From: JAWCMQ01 sp039091255
GTDB taxonomy: Archaea; Aenigmatarchaeota; Aenigmatarchaeia; GW2011-AR5; JACRAC01
NCBI GenBank assembly: GCA_039091255.1
Contig: JAWCMQ010000003.1
Location: 1-64,000, forward strand
Direction of reading: 5' to 3'
DNA length: 64,000 nt
This document shows, piece after piece, positions 57,010-64,000 of this stretch. A program made the position numbers and the translations under genes. The notes under the pieces were generated by a model. That model did no database searches, was not told the DNA's origin, and worked only from the letters and a program-made list of their open reading frames with translations. Each line of letters starts with the position of its first letter. Position 1 is the stretch's first letter.

Positions 57010-58890
57010 ATGCGGATACTCACCGTCCACGCAGACTGGCTCGAAGTCGAGCCGAAAACAAAGGCGATAGCCGGCGCTGAGCATGCCGAACGAACAAAGC
57101 AGCGATGGGAAGATTGCCTTGTCGTGTTCATGGCCGTCGAGGGACGCGACGAGCCAGCAATCGAGCGCGTGGCGGAAAAGACAGGCGATGAGATAATCGC
57201 TGTCGCCAAAGAGGTCAAAGCCAAGACAATCGTGCTCTACCCGTATGTTCACCTTACGTCTTCTCCTGCCGGCGCAGCGAGCGCCCACAAAGCGCTCGTG
57301 GATGTCCAGACCTTCCTACGGCAGCGCGGATATGATGCCACGCATGCGCCGTTCGGCTGGTACAAGGCGTTCGACCTGAAGTGCAAAGGCCACCCGCTGA
57401 GCGAGCTCAGCCGCGAAATCTTCGCGGAGCCAGGAGAAGGCGCGACTAGCAAGCAAGAAGATGCGGTATCGGGTGCGCTAAAGGCGGAAGAGAAGGTGCG
57501 CTCGGAATGGTTTATCCTCACCGCAGAAGGCGAGCTTGTGCCTGTCGACAACTTCGATTTCGGGCAACATAGGAACTTGGAGAAATTCAAGAACTACGAA
57601 ATCGCGAAGGTTCGCAGCGTGGCAGAGGAGCCGCCGCATGCGCGCCTCATGCGGGCGCTTCAGCTCGTGGACTACGAGCCAGGCAGCGACCCCGGGAACC
57701 TGAGATATTATCCGAAAGGCAGAACGATCAAGGCGCTGCTTGAGCAATGGATTTCCGCCAAAATGCTGAAATACGGAGCGATGGAAGTCGAAACGCCGGT
57801 GATGTACGACTACGAGCACCCAGCGCTTGAAAACTACCTCAACCGATTCCCGGCGCGGCAGTACACGCTGCAGTCGGCGAAAAAGCGCTTTTTCCTGCGC
57901 TTCTCTGCATGCTTCGGGCAGTTTTTAATGAGCGCAAACGCCAACATCTCCTACCGAGACCTTCCAATGAAGATGTACGAGCTGACGCGATACTCATTCC
58001 GCCTCGAAAAGGCGGGCGAGCTTGTTGGGCTTCGCCGCCTAAGAAGCTTCACGATGCCTGACATGCACACTATGTGCGCCGACATGAAAGGCGCAAAGGA
58101 AGAGTTCGTGAAGCAGTTCAAGCTCGGGATGGAATGCATGGCAGACATAGGCCTTGACCGCAGCGAATACGAGATGGCATTCCGATGCACACAGGATTTC
58201 TGGGCATGCAATCGCGATTGGGTCATAGAACTTGTCAAGATGTTCGGCAAACCTGCGCTTGTGGAGATGTGGAACACCAGATTTGCGTATTTCGACCCCA
58301 AGTTTGAATTCAATTTTGTGGACAGCATGAGCAAGGCATCTGCGCTCTCTACGGTCCAAATCGACCATGAGAATGCGCAGCGGTTTGGCATAAAGTACAC
58401 TGATGCTGACAACAGCCGCAAGCACCCGCTCATACTGCACTGCTCGCCCTCTGGCGCACTCGAGCGCGTCATGTACGCTCTGCTGGAGAAAGCGCACATG
58501 GACAGCCAGAAGCAAAAGCCGCCTTCGCTGCCGCTGTGGCTTGCTCCTGTGCAGGTGCGGCTTTGCCCGCTTTCGGACGATTACATCCCAGATTGCGCCA
58601 AGATGGCCGAAGCTCTCAAGGATTGCGCGCGTGTCGACATAGATGACCGCGCAGAGACCGTGCAGCGCAAGGTCCGCGATGCAGAGCTAGAGTGGGTGCC
58701 TTACATCCTTGTAGTAGGAGAACGGGAGCGCAAGGGCGACCTTTCGGTGCGAGTCCGAGAAACCGGCAAGCTTGAGCGGATGTCACTAGACGATCTAAAA
58801 ACTGAAATCAAGCGGAAAACCGAAGGCAAGCCCTTCAGGCCGATTGGGTTGCCTATGTTGCTGAGCGCAAGGTCCAGCTGGGGAGCATAG
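57010..58890 (+). CDS. thrS: threonyl-tRNA synthetase (archaeal)
   Basis: 626 residues. The archaeal N-terminal editing domain (about 1-140; MRILTVHADWLEVEPKTKAIAGAEHAE, VLYPYVHLTSSP, RGYDATHAPFGWYKAFDLKCKGHPLSELSRE) is of the D-aminoacyl-tRNA deacylase type. The class II core follows: PKGRTIKALLEQWISAKMLKYGAMEVETPVMYD, RFSACFGQFLMSAN, YELTRYSFRLEKAGELVGLRRLRSFTMPDMHTMC, HCSPSGALERVMYALLE. Then the anticodon domain (LPLWLAPVQVRLCPLSDDY) to residue 626. Complete. Confidence 0.97.
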   Translation: MRILTVHADWLEVEPKTKAIAGAEHAERTKQRWEDCLVVFMAVEGRDEPAIERVAEKTGDEIIAVAKEVKAKTIVLYPYVHLTSSPAGAASAHKALVDVQTFLRQRGYDATHAPFGWYKAFDLKCKGHPLSELSREIFAEPGEGATSKQEDAVSGALKAEEKVRSEWFILTAEGELVPVDNFDFGQHRNLEKFKNYEIAKVRSVAEEPPHARLMRALQLVDYEPGSDPGNLRYYPKGRTIKALLEQWISAKMLKYGAMEVETPVMYDYEHPALENYLNRFPARQYTLQSAKKRFFLRFSACFGQFLMSANANISYRDLPMKMYELTRYSFRLEKAGELVGLRRLRSFTMPDMHTMCADMKGAKEEFVKQFKLGMECMADIGLDRSEYEMAFRCTQDFWACNRDWVIELVKMFGKPALVEMWNTRFAYFDPKFEFNFVDSMSKASALSTVQIDHENAQRFGIKYTDADNSRKHPLILHCSPSGALERVMYALLEKAHMDSQKQKPPSLPLWLAPVQVRLCPLSDDYIPDCAKMAEALKDCARVDIDDRAETVQRKVRDAELEWVPYILVVGERERKGDLSVRVRETGKLERMSLDDLKTEIKRKTEGKPFRPIGLPMLLSARSSWGA

Positions 58891-58944
58891 CGCCAAACCG
58901 CTCGTTGCTTTACAAGCAAGACCGGCACCCTTTAATCATTCTAA

Positions 58945-59391
58945 TCAAAAGAGCGCCTGCAGCCCGGCAAGGACACCCATCGAAGCGACAAACACCAAGA
59001 AGCCCGCGACGATCACGCCAACTGCGATAGCCACGAAGGCGTGCCGCCAGGGCATGCGCAGCAGCCATGCCAGCAGTGTTGCCGTGTAAGCGCCGGTGAA
59101 GGGCAGCGGGACGGCGACGAAAATCGCGAGGCCAAGAACGCCCCAACGGTCGATTGCGGACTTATGCTTAAGGGCCTTGAATGCGGCCCATTGCATGGGC
59201 CGCCACTTCTCGATGCGCGGGTATAGCGCGCTGAGAAACAGCCATATCGGAAAGAACATCGCGACGTTCAGGGCGATGGCTGCTGCCAGGACTAGAATGG
59301 GATCGAGCCCTGCCGCAATTCCGACAGGGATCGCGCCGCGCAGCTCTATCCACGGCACTGCTGCCAACAAAAGCGCATGAACCGCGTCCAT
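58945..59391 (-). CDS. COG2426-type small multidrug export family membrane protein
   Basis: 148 residues. VPWIELRGAIPVGIAAGLDPILVLAAAIALNVAMFFPIWLFLSALYPRIEKW matches the ELRGAIP.GI signature of PF06695. KSAIDRWGVLGLAIFVAVPLPFTGAYTATLLAWLLRMPWRHAFVAIAVGVIVAGFLVF carries the PLPFTGA motif. About four to five TM helices. Despite the family name, substrate is unproven. It starts 3 bases after the 59394 gene ends. Confidence 0.88.
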   Translation of the reverse strand: MDAVHALLLAAVPWIELRGAIPVGIAAGLDPILVLAAAIALNVAMFFPIWLFLSALYPRIEKWRPMQWAAFKALKHKSAIDRWGVLGLAIFVAVPLPFTGAYTATLLAWLLRMPWRHAFVAIAVGVIVAGFLVFVASMGVLAGLQALF

Positions 59392-59393
59392 CG

Positions 59394-60134
59394 CTACGCC
59401 TCAACGAACTTTGCGCCTGCCGGCAAGCGGATTTCGGGGGCGGCAAGCTCAAGCTGAGTCGCTGCCATGCGCATGACCGATTCCACAGGCGCTTCAGCCG
59501 AAAGCCTGACGTGCTGCTCGAAAATCAGCGGAAGGCCTGTTTCTGCATCGAAGCAGGCATACGCGGCCATCGCCTCGATGCCTTCAGCATACTCCTCAGG
59601 CAGCGAAACGTTTGCCATCATCTTTTTGACGTCATAATCGAACGCCACAGCATCGCAGGGCTTCAGCGATTGCTGCGCAGACGCTGCACGCACCGATACG
59701 AAGTCTTGCGAGACCAGGTCGAGCAGCGAGGCGACCTGATCGATAGGGCTGGGAGCCGGCAGAGAGCCGTTGAAGCGCTCACAAACTATGCCGCCGAAAC
59801 TCGCTTGGCAGCTGTAGGATCCGCTTGCTATGCTGTAAACGTCAACGGAGATTGTCTGGCCCCGTATAGCGAAACTTATGGTCGTTTTCTCATGTGCACC
59901 CTTGCGCATAATGCGCATGGTGCCTGTCATGTTAGCGCTATCTTCGCCTATCGCGATGGAATTGCTCATGTTATAGCTCAGGCTGTATTCTGTAAGGTTT
60001 GCCAGCTTCGCCGCGGCGGCGTGCAGCACCTCCCCGGCGCTGCGCGGCTGAAGCAGAGAAGGCAAGATGGCATACGCGGCCACAACTGCGGCTACAGCAG
60101 CGGCCGCAAGGACGACAACGGCAAACGTCTTCAT
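59394..60134 (-). CDS. membrane-anchored exported protein (LolA/lipoprotein-carrier-like fold possible)
   Basis: 246 residues. Single N-terminal anchor or signal (FAVVVLAAAAVAAVVAAYAIL), then a beta-rich domain: LHAAAAKLANLTEYSLSYNMSNSIAIGEDSANMTGTMRIMRKGAHEKTTISFAIRGQTISVDVYSIASGSYSC, with several N-x-S/T sequons and four cysteines (SYSCQASFGGIVCERF, KPCDAVAF, AYACFDAETGLPLIFEQ). The half-barrel pattern resembles LolA/LppX-like domains, which is only suggestive. Coupled to the COG2426 transporter gene. Confidence 0.6.
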   Translation of the reverse strand: MKTFAVVVLAAAAVAAVVAAYAILPSLLQPRSAGEVLHAAAAKLANLTEYSLSYNMSNSIAIGEDSANMTGTMRIMRKGAHEKTTISFAIRGQTISVDVYSIASGSYSCQASFGGIVCERFNGSLPAPSPIDQVASLLDLVSQDFVSVRAASAQQSLKPCDAVAFDYDVKKMMANVSLPEEYAEGIEAMAAYACFDAETGLPLIFEQHVRLSAEAPVESVMRMAATQLELAAPEIRLPAGAKFVEA

Positions 60135-60210
60135 CGGACCACTTGAGAAGTTGGCATGAGCAAAATAAAGATGGCCTAGCCGAAATATAAAACAGCGGAA
60201 GCCTTGCCTT

Positions 60211-61014
60211 TCACTTCAGCGGCTTGGCATGCTGCCAAATGAGCTCGAAAAGTGGCTCCAGGCAGCGCGTCGCAGCATGCGGTGACTGCGTCCAAAACGC
60301 GACTGATTGCGTCGGATGCGTCTTCGCGTCGTCCGTCAGCCCCATCAGAAACTCCTCGCCATCGACAATGACAAAGCGGCCTGCGAGCTTCTCGATGTGC
60401 TCTACAGACTCTATGTTTCGAACCTGCGCGTACTTTGCAAGCATGCGGGCCGCTTCGCTGGTCTGCTTGTTGACCGGGGCGGCTATGCGAATCGCCACGC
60501 CTGCATCTGCCGCCTTCTTTACTAGCGTCATGTGGTTCTCAACAAGCTCCGAGAGGCCCTCCTCGGTCGTCACAAGCTTAACGGACTTGCGCGCTTTCTT
60601 TAGCATCGTTTCCGTCTGCTGCAGAAGAGCGTACTGGCCTTTCAGCGCGCCTGTCATGTCCTCGGGCTGGATGAACTTGAGCGACTCCTTGTGTATCCTC
60701 TCAAGCTCCTTGATTACGTCGGACTTGCGGATGCGCTCTATCTTCTCGATGAGCTCTTTCGCCTCGTCACTTACCTTCTTCTTTGCGCGCTCGAATGCTT
60801 CCGCCGGCTGGACCGCGACGTACTTCATCGGCTTGCCGGGCTGCGTTATGACAAAACCCCATTCCGCAAGGGATTGCAGAACATCATAGCATCGTGAGCG
60901 CGGCACATTAGAAATATCGGAAAGCTCTCCTGCCGTGCTGGCGCCGCGCGAAAGCAGCGCTGCCCACAGATTCCTCTGGTATTTGTTCAGGCCTATAGCT
61001 TTTAGCGCATCCAT
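60211..61014 (-). CDS. TrmB-family transcriptional regulator
   Basis: 267 residues from ATG 61014 (274 from 61035). N-terminal winged helix: ALKAIGLNKYQRNLWAALLSRGASTAGELSDISNVPRSRCYDVLQSLAEWGFVITQPGKPMKYVAVQPAEAFERAKKKV, a hallmark of TrmB proteins. A coiled-coil linker follows, then a PLD-like effector region: VKLVTTEEGLSELVENHMTLVKKAADAGVAIRIAAPVNKQ, SVEHIEKLAGRFVIVDGEEFLMGLTDDAKTH. The C-terminal sugar-binding TrmB domain is lacking, as in the shorter family members. Targets unknown. Confidence 0.88.
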   Translation of the reverse strand: MDALKAIGLNKYQRNLWAALLSRGASTAGELSDISNVPRSRCYDVLQSLAEWGFVITQPGKPMKYVAVQPAEAFERAKKKVSDEAKELIEKIERIRKSDVIKELERIHKESLKFIQPEDMTGALKGQYALLQQTETMLKKARKSVKLVTTEEGLSELVENHMTLVKKAADAGVAIRIAAPVNKQTSEAARMLAKYAQVRNIESVEHIEKLAGRFVIVDGEEFLMGLTDDAKTHPTQSVAFWTQSPHAATRCLEPLFELIWQHAKPLK

Positions 61015-61035
61015 CGTTTTCGAGCTTGCTAACAC

Positions 61036-61301
61036 ACAATCACCCTACCCCACGGACTTGCTGCAGCGGTGTCATCATCGCGTTGTAAGTGCTTGGTCGG
61101 CTGTCACCATTGCTACGAAACTATTGTTTGAACGCAAGCTTTAAAAGTGTATCTGCTGCTTGCGCTTTCCTGCCGCGCAATTTTTCAATCGCGCAAGGCA
61201 GTTGGCGGGCTATTTTCTGCCATGCGCTGCTCATTTCTAGTCGACAAAACCTTAAAAGCACGTTTTATCCCTTCAAGGTGAGTACTAATTTGACCGTTCT
61301 G
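61036..61301. other. intergenic stretch without supported gene
   Basis: About 265 bases between the TrmB-like regulator and the 3' end of the DUF1512 gene. AT tracts (CCTTAAAAGC, CGTTTTATCC, TACTAATTTGACC) occur near 61251-61295. I see no ORF with coding character, no tRNA and no clear dyad. Confidence 0.5.
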
Positions 61302-62456
61302 TCAAAGCCATCCGCCTTTCTTCTGGGCTGCTTCGCTCTTCTCAATCTTCTCAGCGAGCGTGCGGATGGCGGCCTTAACCCTCGGCAGTTCCTTTCTTTC
61401 GTCAGGGATGCCGCAGGAGTTGCCGACGCCTATTATCAGGACATTGGCACCCCTGCGCGCGCGGCGCACAGCGGCCCTGACCATCTCCAGCGCCTTAGGA
61501 ACGCTGTCAACTATCTCCTTTTTCATCGGCGCGATGGCATCTTCCGTGCCGATTTTTATTACCACCGAGTCGATGGGCTTCTTTTTCGGCAAAAGGACAT
61601 TCTCGATGATTTCGCGCTGGCTCACTCCGCCCATCGCGAAGCCGACACCTTCCGCGACGCTGCCTGTCGGCTCGCCCTCGAGCTTTTGGGCAGCATCTAT
61701 GGTTATGATGCGCGCTATGTCGTGCCGCGACATAATCTTTTCAATGGCTTCGTCGATGCGCCCCAAATGCGGCGCCGGGCCGGTCGCCTTAAGCACGAAG
61801 CATCGGCGGCCATCTATCATCGCGCGACCTGCGACGACGTCCTCCGCAATGGGCTTCATGCGCTCGGTGAGCTCGGCCGCCACGAGCGGACCTATCGAGT
61901 CGCCAACTGCCCATCCATTGAGAAAGGCCTGCGTGCCTTTCAGCTCACCTTCCGCCAATTTTTCAATAAGTGGCAGCTGCATCTGAACGACCATGGCTAT
62001 CTGCAGGTTTTTGTACTTCTTCGACATCTCGACAAAGTGGCGGACCGCTTTGGCAATCTGCCGCAGGCTGATGGCTGCGCGAAGGCCGTAATTGAGCTCT
62101 TGCTGGGCTTTTTGGGGAAGCTTTCCGCCGATTGTGCGGACGAAATCATCGAACCGGCTTTCAGTCTGGCGTATTATCTGGTCGACCTTTTTTACGAGCC
62201 CGAACGGGTCAAGCGCGCTGGGCTCTATGACGAAGAATTCCGTGAACTGGTCAATCGTCTTCTTGGCAGAGCGCTCGCCGACCTTTCGAGCGGCCATGGC
62301 GTTTGCGCGCTCTGACATCGCCTCGATGCGGCGTGCGCCAGCCTCAATCTTCCAAATGAGCTGCGAGAGCATCAGGCGCGGGTAAAGCACGATGAAAATG
62401 AAGAATACCAGGAACCAAACTATCGTGCCTACAATATCGCCCTGATTCAGAAGCAT
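61302..62456 (-). CDS. DUF1512 family archaeal protein
   Basis: 384 residues. One N-terminal TM helix (GTIVWFLVFFIFIVLYPRLMLSQLIW), then a long soluble part: DQFTEFFVIEPSALDPFGLVKKVDQIIRQTESRF, LNGWAVGDSIGPLVAAELT, GRRCFVLKATGPAPHLGRIDEAIEKI, ITIDAAQKLEGEPTGSVAEGVGFAMGGVSQREIIEN, DSVVIKIGTEDAIAPMKKEI, VLIIGVGNSCGIPDE. This is the DUF1512 arrangement seen in many archaea; function unknown. The glycine-rich loops suggest a nucleotide or small-molecule site. Confidence 0.85.
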   Translation of the reverse strand: MLLNQGDIVGTIVWFLVFFIFIVLYPRLMLSQLIWKIEAGARRIEAMSERANAMAARKVGERSAKKTIDQFTEFFVIEPSALDPFGLVKKVDQIIRQTESRFDDFVRTIGGKLPQKAQQELNYGLRAAISLRQIAKAVRHFVEMSKKYKNLQIAMVVQMQLPLIEKLAEGELKGTQAFLNGWAVGDSIGPLVAAELTERMKPIAEDVVAGRAMIDGRRCFVLKATGPAPHLGRIDEAIEKIMSRHDIARIITIDAAQKLEGEPTGSVAEGVGFAMGGVSQREIIENVLLPKKKPIDSVVIKIGTEDAIAPMKKEIVDSVPKALEMVRAAVRRARRGANVLIIGVGNSCGIPDERKELPRVKAAIRTLAEKIEKSEAAQKKGGWL

Positions 62457-62530
62457 GTGCTTATTTCATTTTGAATCGTATTTAAAGGGGAGTGCTTCGC
62501 AGCCTGCGCCAGCATGCGAAGCCTGCTCCT

Positions 62531-63106
62531 TCATTTCTCCACCGCTTCGACCACGACCAACTCTTCCCAATCTATTTTTCTGCGCACAAGGGGCCGGGCG
62601 GCGAATCCGTTCTTGGCGAACTCCGAGATGACATCGCGCTCTCCCGTCACGGACGATATCAGAAGCAGTATCTTCCCGCCAGCTTTCAAACGCCCTTTGC
62701 TCTGCTGCACGAATTTTTCTATGACTTCACGCCCCGTTTTTCCCCCCGAATATCTTGCATCGCTGCCTACAATGGCGTCTTCGGCACCCTCGGGCAGGTA
62801 CGGTGGGTTGAAGACAATCAAATCGAACGCGCCTAAGACGTTGGAGAACAAGTCTGATGCGAAGACGTGGCCGTCCAGCTTTTCCTCGCCTAATATTTTT
62901 TTCGTCGCGGCAACGGCTGCCGGATTGATGTCGACAGCGGTCACGCGCGCACCCTTTTTCGCGATGATCTTCGTGAGAAAGCCGCTGCCGCAGCCTATTT
63001 CAAGAACGTCTTTGCCCATAAGTCGCTCGTGCGCAAGCACGTCCGCAAGCAGCCACGTGTCTTCGGCGGGCGCATAAACCTCTTCTTGGCTTTTTTGGCG
63101 CAGCAT
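62531..63106 (-). CDS. HemK2/Mtq2-like protein N5-glutamine methyltransferase
   Basis: 191 residues. EEVYAPAEDTWLLADVLAHE, VLEIGCGSGFLTKIIAKKGARVTAVDINPAAVAATK, FDLIVFNPPYLPEGAEDA (catalytic NPPY), GGKTGREVIEKFVQQSKGRLKAGGKILLLISSV. Size and motifs match the archaeal/eukaryal HemK2 group, which methylates the GGQ glutamine of release factor aRF1, also other substrates. Divergence between subfamilies is small, so aRF1 is the likely but unproven target. 24 bases downstream of the GTPase-like gene. Confidence 0.87.
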   Translation of the reverse strand: MLRQKSQEEVYAPAEDTWLLADVLAHERLMGKDVLEIGCGSGFLTKIIAKKGARVTAVDINPAAVAATKKILGEEKLDGHVFASDLFSNVLGAFDLIVFNPPYLPEGAEDAIVGSDARYSGGKTGREVIEKFVQQSKGRLKAGGKILLLISSVTGERDVISEFAKNGFAARPLVRRKIDWEELVVVEAVEK

Positions 63107-63130
63107 CGAATCATCCGCCGCTTCACACCG

Positions 63131-63946
63131 CTACTTCATATGCAGCTCCACGATATCGCCGTCCTGCAGGATGTAATCTAGCCCGACCTGCGACCTTCTT
63201 CTTTTCCCATCAACGGTGCGCCACAAGAATGCGAAGCGGAAGCGCTTGACGAAGTCCTTGTGTATCCGTTCGGCAAACGTGCGGATGGCCGAGCCTGCCG
63301 GCAGCGCCATCGGTGAGACGCCTTTAGGCGCCTTCGTGTACACGACTATCAACCCGACGGCTGCGCCGAGGCGCTGGCGAATGCTCTCGGGGTTTTCCGA
63401 CCATGGGTTCACAAAAATGCGAGGCTTGCGGACAAGGTGCTTGTCGAGCAGTTCTTCGAGCTCTGCCTTGTCAGCCTCGCTGTTGGCTACCAGTGCTACA
63501 GCATCGGCTGTGCGGCAGAGGGACATGTGCCTGGCGTCGAATGTCGCTGGTATCTCGATGAGCTGTATCTTCACACCGCGCCAGTCCATCATGCCAACGG
63601 CTGGGGCAGTCGTCGTGAACGGGTGGCTTGCAAGTTCGGGCTTTGCATCGGTCAGCTTCTGCAGCAGCCATGACTTGCCAGACATCGTCTTGCCCACGAG
63701 GCATATCTGGGCATCGCCCTCTTTCTTGACCCCCTCTTCGTGCTTTCCTCTCCTCTTTGCCGCAGCAGACTCTTTCTTCAGCTTTGCCAGCCGAGCGCGG
63801 AGCTGAGCAACGACATTCTCGGTCCCTTTATGCTTTGGGATTTCGCGTATCATCTCCTCCAAGGCGAGAATCTTTTCTTCTGCCGTTTTGGCATTGCGAT
63901 ATCGCTGCTCGGCCTTGAAGTATGCCACAGTCGCGTTGACAGGCAT
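63131..63946 (-). CDS. DRG/Obg-like GTPase homolog with degenerate G motifs and TGS domain
   Basis: 271 residues. N-terminal helical region of about 80 residues with the DRG-like KHKGTE..VAQLRARLAKLKKE, P-loop ICLVGKTMSGKSWLLQKLTDAKPELASHPFTTTAPAVGMMDWRGVKIQLIEIPATF. G1 and the TT switch are kept, but the G3 DxPG is IEIPA and no NKxD G4 is visible (RIFVNPWSEN). A C-terminal TGS-like domain (IRTFAERIHKDFVKRFRFAFLWRTVDGKRRRSQVGLDYILQDGDIVELH) is complete. Canonical DRG proteins are about 360 residues, so the G domain is shortened. Confidence 0.8.
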   Translation of the reverse strand: MPVNATVAYFKAEQRYRNAKTAEEKILALEEMIREIPKHKGTENVVAQLRARLAKLKKESAAAKRRGKHEEGVKKEGDAQICLVGKTMSGKSWLLQKLTDAKPELASHPFTTTAPAVGMMDWRGVKIQLIEIPATFDARHMSLCRTADAVALVANSEADKAELEELLDKHLVRKPRIFVNPWSENPESIRQRLGAAVGLIVVYTKAPKGVSPMALPAGSAIRTFAERIHKDFVKRFRFAFLWRTVDGKRRRSQVGLDYILQDGDIVELHMK

Positions 63947-63974
63947 AGGGCTCGAAGAAAAAGCCCGGTTAGAG

Positions 63975-63983
63975 ATTATAAAG
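63975..63983 (-). promoter_or_regulatory. TATA box for the DRG-like gene
   Basis: CTTTATAAT on the minus strand, about 30-37 bases before ATG 63946. No other feature is visible between 63947 and the window end. Confidence 0.6.
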
Positions 63984-64000
63984 CTTCCGCAGAAAGAGTT

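Noticed and set aside
61089..62315. 408-codon plus-strand ORF over the DUF1512 gene.
   Set aside because: The minus-strand frame has a recognisable protein family; the plus frame is a shadow without motif.

Overview
The window is archaeal. It encodes TBP, MCM, a type-3 ProRS, an archaeal ThrRS, GatDE amidotransferase, a proteasome beta subunit, prefoldin beta, RpoP, L37Ae, aCPSF1/FttA, a class I CCA-adding enzyme, SepF, diphthamide enzymes (DphB, Dph6), wyosine enzymes (Taw1, aTYW2, Trm5) and aTrm56. Many starts lie 20-35 bp downstream of TATA-like boxes, so many mRNAs look leaderless or nearly so. Small paralogous multi-TM proteins, strongly dispersed genes and tRNAs with several introns suggest a DPANN-type archaeon (Micrarchaeota/Diapherotrites-like). 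That placement is inference, because no rRNA is present. Four N-runs of 93-99 bases show that this is a draft or metagenomic scaffold.

Layout. 1-11.2 kb is an envelope/accessory region: a giant beta-helix surface protein cut by the left edge and translationally coupled to a small winged-helix protein; three related DPANN-style membrane proteins; a lipoprotein; a minus-strand operon headed by an HExxH peptidase; secreted proteins; and a membrane-tethered ArsR-type regulator beside a 19-bp tandem repeat. 11.3-24.5 kb holds gatD-gatE, the AmmeMemoRadiSam trio (radical SAM enzyme plus a MEMO-AMMECR1 fusion), a tRNA methylthiotransferase, a class II aldolase-like protein facing MTA phosphorylase, Dph6 coupled to a mini HExxH protein, a flavin reductase-like protein and tbp. 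24.5-40.5 kb is rich in replication, repair and RNA genes: mcm, an OB-fold ssDNA-binding protein, dphB, an unusual Hanks-type kinase, an aminotransferase, an agmatinase-like protein, a split Hef (helicase gene plus XPF-nuclease gene), cca and sepF. 40.5-46 kb is core information processing: UPF0147, pfdB, rpoP, rpl37ae, aCPSF1, psmB, proS. 46-64 kb holds a two-intron tRNA-Pro, a tRNA-modification cluster (trm5, aTYW2-methyltransferase fusion, taw1, trm56), a subtilase, an RMD1-like DUF155 protein, a two-intron tRNA-Gln, a GGDEF protein (rare in archaea), thrS, a TrmB-type regulator, a DUF1512 protein, a HemK-like methyltransferase and a degenerate DRG-like GTPase.

How genes connect. GatDE makes Gln-tRNA(Gln), and the tRNA-Gln in the window has the A1-U72 pair known to be used by that enzyme. 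Trm5, Taw1 and the aTYW2 fusion act in order on G37 of tRNA-Phe. Dph6 and DphB serve diphthamide on EF-2. Hef helicase and nuclease genes overlap and probably act together at stalled forks, with MCM and the OB protein in the neighbourhood. No rRNA, CRISPR array, insertion sequence or prophage was seen.
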